17,433 nt of DNA from JBDREF01 sp043820045 (GTDB lineage: Bacteria; Planctomycetota; Phycisphaerae; Sedimentisphaerales; Anaerobacaceae), in the NCBI GenBank assembly GCA_043820045.1, contig JBDREF010000085.1, positions 1 to 17,433 of the forward strand, written 5' to 3'. Below are positions 14,472 through 17,433 of the stretch, piece after piece. Numbering within the stretch: position 1 is the stretch's first letter; the number at the start of each line of letters is the position of its first letter. The translations under genes were made by a program, and so were the position numbers. The notes beneath the pieces were generated by a model. That model made no database searches, had not been told where the DNA came from, and saw nothing but the letters and a program-made list of their open reading frames with translations.

Positions 14472-14675
14472 TTAGTGGGGGATAACATTGGTCGCACACG
14501 GACCCTTCTTGCCCTGTCCGACCTCGAACTCCACCTTCTGACCTTCGTCGAGCGATGCGTAGCCCGTAGTCTTAATCTCGGAGTGGTGGACGAACAAATC
14601 TTCGCCGCCATCATCCGGGTTAATGAAGCCAAAACCTTTACTTGCATTGAACCATTTTACTGTACCTGTGCTCAC
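14472..14675 (-). CDS. CspA-family cold-shock / RNA chaperone protein
   Basis: The start is GTG 14675: an AAGGAGAAG site sits just upstream and the product then opens STGTVKWFNASKGFGFI, the canonical start of the family. A longer frame to TTG 14702 adds residues that no typical Csp has. The 67-residue protein is one OB-fold cold-shock domain with RNP1 KGFGFI (about residues 13-18) and RNP2 DLFVHHSEI (about 27-35), whose aromatics bind single-stranded RNA or DNA. It ends KKGPCATNVIPH, close to the usual 'GPQAxNV' terminus. It should bind mRNA broadly in the cytoplasm. It has its own promoter, a leader of about 105 nt and a strong terminator, as expected for a highly expressed csp gene. Whether it is cold-induced cannot be read from the sequence. 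Confidence 0.95.
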   Translation of the reverse strand: MSTGTVKWFNASKGFGFINPDDGGEDLFVHHSEIKTTGYASLDEGQKVEFEVGQGKKGPCATNVIPH

Positions 14676-14767
14676 TTGTACTTCTCCTTGGCCTGTTACC
14701 AAGCCACCTAAATAGTATCCCTCAATCTACATTCATTAGGAGTATGCTCTCGAGAGATGGAAGAACA

Positions 14768-14816
14768 GACCCTATTTGAGGGTCTACTATACCAGAAAGG
14801 ATCGCGAAGCCACAAC
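14768..14816 (-). promoter_or_regulatory. Promoter and start-site hairpin of the cold-shock gene
   Basis: On the minus strand TTGTGG (14816-14811), 18 bp, TATAGT (14792-14787). Directly after it lies a 6-bp inverted repeat, AGACCC (read from 14786) with GGGTCT (to 14768) and a 7-nt loop, so the RNA probably starts at or within a hairpin. It might stabilise the transcript or be an operator. Confidence 0.5.
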
Positions 14817-14918
14817 AAAAATAAAAAAAAAGAAAAAACTTGGCAGACAGTTTCCGGTTGTGCCCCTGGGTTCTTGGCAGGCCGGACCGCCGAGCCTACG
14901 CTGGATACGGCAATTTGC

Positions 14919-14948
14919 TTGACCTGTCGGGCCCGGAAGTACTATAAT
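14919..14948 (+). promoter_or_regulatory. Strong promoter upstream of the tail-anchored protein gene
   Basis: TTGACC (14919-14924), 18 bp, then a consensus TATAAT (14943-14948). The expected start is near 14955, giving a leader of about 250 nt to ATG 15209. Confidence 0.6.
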
Positions 14949-14954
14949 AGTTCT

Positions 14955-15208
14955 ATCATTCTGCCGGACAGACCACGGGCCGGTATTGACAGTTAGCCAT
15001 TTAGTATTTTGGGCATTTCAGCGGATGAGTGCCGATTTTCAATCTGTAAGGATACACAAAAGGCCCGGCCTGCATCTGCACAATGGCCGGGGCTTCGTGT
15101 AAAGACTTGGCCGGATGTCCGGTGAGCGAGCTGCGCTGGCGTTGCCTTATAGGGTTCAGCTTGGGCTATTGAAAACCCCGGCCGGCGATGCGGACATGGA
15201 GTTTCGTT
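14955..15208 (+). other. Structured leader of the tail-anchored protein gene
   Basis: The main element is a long stem at 15060-15095: AAGGCCCGGCC pairs with GGCCGGGGCTT with one G-G mismatch and a 14-nt loop. There is no T-run after it, so it is not a simple terminator. A second short stem, CCGGA-TG-TCCGG, lies near 15112-15123. The minus-strand frame 14993-15277 across this region has no family resemblance and I discount it. No known riboswitch class is recognised. Confidence 0.35.
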
Positions 15209-15466
15209 ATGGCGAGCAGAAGGAAAAAACTTCGACAGGAGATGGCCAAAACCAATAACCCGGCGATACGAATGCAATTGCAGGAGCTGCTGGACAAAAA
15301 GTCGCAGGGACAGAGCAGGGGAATCAGAAGAGCGGAAGATGCCCTGGATTCTTTATTGCGTCAGGCGATCGATCGGTTACCGGACGGCGCCGCCCGCGTG
15401 CTGATGTATGTCCTGGTTACGATTATACTGCTTGTGATATTTATAGTATTGGAGAGCATGGCCTGA
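15209..15466 (+). CDS. Small tail-anchored membrane protein, unknown function
   Basis: The start is placed at ATG 15209, eight bases after a TGGAG site; an ATG at 15188 is in frame but has no ribosome site. The 85-residue product begins with a strongly basic segment, MASRRKKLRQEMAK, continues as a charged helix with QLQELLDKKSQ and AEDALDSLLRQAIDRL, and ends in one hydrophobic span, VLMYVLVTIILLVIFIVLE, with only a few residues after it. That is a single C-terminal transmembrane helix with the bulk in the cytoplasm. I do not recognise the family. The basic head could contact RNA, DNA or the membrane surface. It has a strong promoter and a long structured leader for so small a gene. Its transcript could end at the terminator at 15607. 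Confidence 0.55.
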   Translation: MASRRKKLRQEMAKTNNPAIRMQLQELLDKKSQGQSRGIRRAEDALDSLLRQAIDRLPDGAARVLMYVLVTIILLVIFIVLESMA

Positions 15467-15542
15467 TGGCCTGCAAGCCGGTAGGCTGAGTGACTTTACC
15501 GCCAGAACAGGGATTTTTGTATTAAAGAAGACAGGAATTTCA

Positions 15543-15571
15543 TTGACAAAACCGCTGAAAAAGGTTAGAAT
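15543..15571 (+). promoter_or_regulatory. Strong promoter placed just before a terminator
   Basis: A perfect TTGACA (15543-15548), 17 bp, TAGAAT (15566-15571). The expected start is near 15578, only about 30 bases ahead of the terminator stem. Confidence 0.6.
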
Positions 15572-15577
15572 AGATAG

Positions 15578-15633
15578 TAGATAATATCTCTCCAATAATT
15601 GTTTTGGCCCTGGTTTGTTCCAGGGCTTTTTTT
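15578..15633 (+). ncRNA. Candidate very short RNA, about 55 nt
   Basis: Between the promoter above and the terminator below there is no room for a gene. The transcript would be about 29 AU-rich, mostly unpaired bases followed by the terminator hairpin and U-tail, the layout of a minimal Hfq- or seed-type small RNA or of a decoy. It may instead be an accidental promoter in the 3' region of the gene at 15209. Confidence 0.3.
15607..15633 (+). terminator. Strong intrinsic terminator
   Basis: GCCCTGG (15607-15613), a 6-nt loop, CCAGGGC (15620-15626), then seven T residues (15627-15633). It can end both the short RNA and the transcript of the gene at 15209. Confidence 0.88.
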
Positions 15634-15734
15634 GTGCGCTTCGCAGAGTGGTGCGATGCGAGATTGTCCTTTGGCCGTGGCCGCCACGACCTTGCTCTCA
15701 ACGGCCTCAGGTAGGGCGGGCCTTGGGGGGCGTT

Positions 15735-17282
15735 TCACGTTTGCTGTGTTTCGGAAATATTCACCCAGTTGATTCCGATCTTTCGTGATGCGTATGCGAT
15801 TTCCCTCAGATAGTCGCCGTATGCCATCATCCAGTGGGAATCCCGGACCTCTCTTATCAGTTTCCTCCAGTCGCCCTGAATTTCGACATCCTGTTGTGAA
15901 CGGCATATCTCATAGTCCGGGTTACTCTTTACCACCCCCTTGAATCCGACCCACCGGCCGGAGCTATACTCCGGGTTGATGAATGTCACTTCCTGTCCTT
16001 CAGGTATTTCCACCTTGGGTGCCGCCCCGTATTCGGATTCGAAGTGCGTCACAATTTTTGCCGGCTCGTAGCGCTTCGCGTCCATCCGGCGCGGAGCGCT
16101 GCAGTGTGCGCACGTGACCACGCCGTCGTGTGGAAACGTCGAGTTATGCAGGAACACGGGCTTGCCTGCTATGTAGTGCAGCAGAATCCCCGACGGTATC
16201 ACAACGAAATCCGATTCGCAGAAAGCGAGCATTCCCTCGTCGTTAAGCAGGCTCAGGGAAAGGCAGGGAGTGGTCTCTGCTATCGGCAGCACGGTAGTCA
16301 TGCAATTACGGATTGTGAATGCCGGCGCATCGTGTTCACGCATCAAATCCTTGAAAACTGAGTACAGCAGAAAGGCATTCACCACGAACGTCCTTTTTGT
16401 CACGAGTTTCGTATCGGGCAGGGCAATATAGTGATCCGCCCAATCCTGAGCCATTGAAACGAGTTTGCTGTCGGTCCTGGCACTGCTGATGCGCGGCGCC
16501 ACCTCTTCGTACGGGACTTCTATGATTTCGAACTTGTATTTCTTGCGGGCGACTTCCGGGGCCTCCGGCGAGTACTTGCCCCATGCACCTCCGAGGGCGA
16601 CTATTCGCGTGCCGAGAAAATTCTTGATTCCATAAAGCGCCCGCAGTCTCCAGAGAAGCTCCGGGCGGTCGTCAACAACGACGTCATGAATGTACACGCC
16701 GCCGTGATTGAGAGCACTGTTCGGCTGCGCATCGTTATCATCCGTTCTCAGATATTTTACGCTCAGCGCCTCGTACCAGTAATAGACCGGACCGGAGCGA
16801 TGCCTGAGGAACACCAATGTATCCTTGTCCTTGTTCGGCGAAAAACACGCTTTGAGCATGTCGCCCGAACCAGTGGCCGGATAGACTATGACGACGTCGC
16901 AGTCGTTCTTGTGCACCTGCGACGCTTCTTCAACTGTCTTGACTTTGGCAACGGGCAGCATCTCGATGCCGAAGCCGGCCTCCGCGGACAATACGTTCAG
17001 TTCCCTCGATATCCTCTCCGCTTCCTCCGACGCGGCCTGTTCGGTCTGAACTCCTCCCCACGACTTCCATGAGGTGGCCGGCCTTCGCTCGGGGATTCTA
17101 TACATCAGAATCGGCTGAACCTTCAACTTTCTGCCGGCGGTAATAAACGGCTTGTTCGGGCTCCATCCTTCGGCCTTAGTTCCGGCAGATGATGTTGAAA
17201 CGCCGACGCCGAGAACTCCTCCGGCAATTGCGGCGGTCGTCAGGCCGACAAACTCTCTTCTATTCAGGTGGCTGCAGCACAT
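15735..17282 (-). CDS. Tat-exported protein resembling the FucI/AraA sugar isomerase fold
   Basis: The start is ATG 17282 (515 residues), five bases after GGAGG; an in-frame GTG at 17294 lies before that site. The N-terminus has a twin-arginine signal, NRREFVGLTTAAIAGGVLG (Arg8-Arg9), so the folded protein is exported by Tat. Further on, DVVIVYPATGSGD and TRIVALGGAWGKY recall the N-terminal Rossmann-like domains of L-fucose/L-arabinose isomerases. The region GMLAFCESDF, then GKPVFLHNS and CAHCSAPRRM, parallels the metal-site segment of that superfamily (CE-x-D, then F-L, then HC-x-AP); Glu356 and His393 are candidate ligands. THFESEYGA and PEGQEVTFI follow, as in the C-terminal domain. Isomerases of this fold are normally cytoplasmic, so export is unusual. 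The substrate and activity are unknown. It appears monocistronic. Confidence 0.65.
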   Translation of the reverse strand: MCCSHLNRREFVGLTTAAIAGGVLGVGVSTSSAGTKAEGWSPNKPFITAGRKLKVQPILMYRIPERRPATSWKSWGGVQTEQAASEEAERISRELNVLSAEAGFGIEMLPVAKVKTVEEASQVHKNDCDVVIVYPATGSGDMLKACFSPNKDKDTLVFLRHRSGPVYYWYEALSVKYLRTDDNDAQPNSALNHGGVYIHDVVVDDRPELLWRLRALYGIKNFLGTRIVALGGAWGKYSPEAPEVARKKYKFEIIEVPYEEVAPRISSARTDSKLVSMAQDWADHYIALPDTKLVTKRTFVVNAFLLYSVFKDLMREHDAPAFTIRNCMTTVLPIAETTPCLSLSLLNDEGMLAFCESDFVVIPSGILLHYIAGKPVFLHNSTFPHDGVVTCAHCSAPRRMDAKRYEPAKIVTHFESEYGAAPKVEIPEGQEVTFINPEYSSGRWVGFKGVVKSNPDYEICRSQQDVEIQGDWRKLIREVRDSHWMMAYGDYLREIAYASRKIGINWVNISETQQT

Positions 17283-17350
17283 AATGACCTCCACAGATCA
17301 ACCCACAGGGCAATGCCAATTTCACAACGTTCCTCATGTCTCACATCTCG

Positions 17351-17379
17351 ATAATATCAAATCCGCATGAAAAGGGCAA
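17351..17379 (-). promoter_or_regulatory. Promoter of the Tat-exported protein gene
   Basis: On the minus strand TTGCCC (17379-17374), 17 bp, TATTAT (17356-17351). The leader to 17282 is about 62 nt. Confidence 0.5.
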
Positions 17380-17433
17380 CTTTCAAGCCACAATTTGATT
17401 ATGTGTTCGCCTTGATGTTGTGCCCGGCATAGT

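Noticed and set aside
14993..15277. Minus-strand 94-codon frame opposite the tail-anchored gene and its leader
   Set aside because: No ribosome site and no family resemblance; the + strand has a stronger promoter, ribosome site and membrane protein.
1..17433. tRNA, rRNA, insertion sequence, prophage or CRISPR array
   Set aside because: No acceptor or T-loop patterns, transposase motifs, integrase motifs or regularly spaced direct repeats were seen.

Overview
The window (about 17.4 kb, moderately GC-rich) looks like chromosome from a Gram-negative, probably planctomycetal bacterium; Phycisphaerae is my best guess. This is inferred from gene content: two secreted PQQ-type beta-propellers, a secreted GH20 hexosaminidase, a secreted beta-helix protein, outer-membrane barrels, three small lipoproteins and a Tat-exported enzyme-like protein. 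No 16S gene, tRNA, insertion sequence, phage gene or CRISPR array was seen.

Layout. 1-4400: the end of an outer-membrane barrel gene (+), a secreted beta-helix protein (+), a secreted PQQ-like propeller (+), an apparently gene-free transcription unit with its own promoter and terminator (a candidate non-coding RNA, about 3428-3680), then an outer-membrane barrel (-). 4400-7500: two consecutive small lipoproteins (+) converge on a coiled-coil lipoprotein built from 39-residue repeats (-), which lies downstream of hisF (-). 7500-11400: a dispersed-repeat-like element, a long structured leader, a GH20 beta-N-acetylhexosaminidase (+) and a convergent second PQQ-like propeller (-). 11400-14710: a DUF2156 protein (+) converges on a B12-binding-type radical SAM protein (-), followed upstream by a CspA-family cold-shock gene (-). 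14700-17433: a small tail-anchored membrane protein (+), a promoter-terminator pair that would make a transcript of only about 55 nt (+), and a Tat-exported protein resembling the FucI/AraA isomerase fold (-).

Most genes sit in single-gene units with their own sigma70-like promoter (TTGACA-like, 16-18 bp spacer, TATAAT-like). Several have leaders of 150-350 nt with nested hairpins. Promoter and Shine-Dalgarno positions led me to move the starts of eight genes inward from the longest open frame. The theme is cell-envelope and secreted functions, probably including amino-sugar polymer breakdown (GH20), mixed with housekeeping genes (hisF, csp). I do not see a coherent defence or mobile system. 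The strongest unexplained signals are the candidate ncRNA with clustered GGAA/TTCC dyads at its promoter, the very short transcription unit near 15.55 kb, and the long structured leaders.
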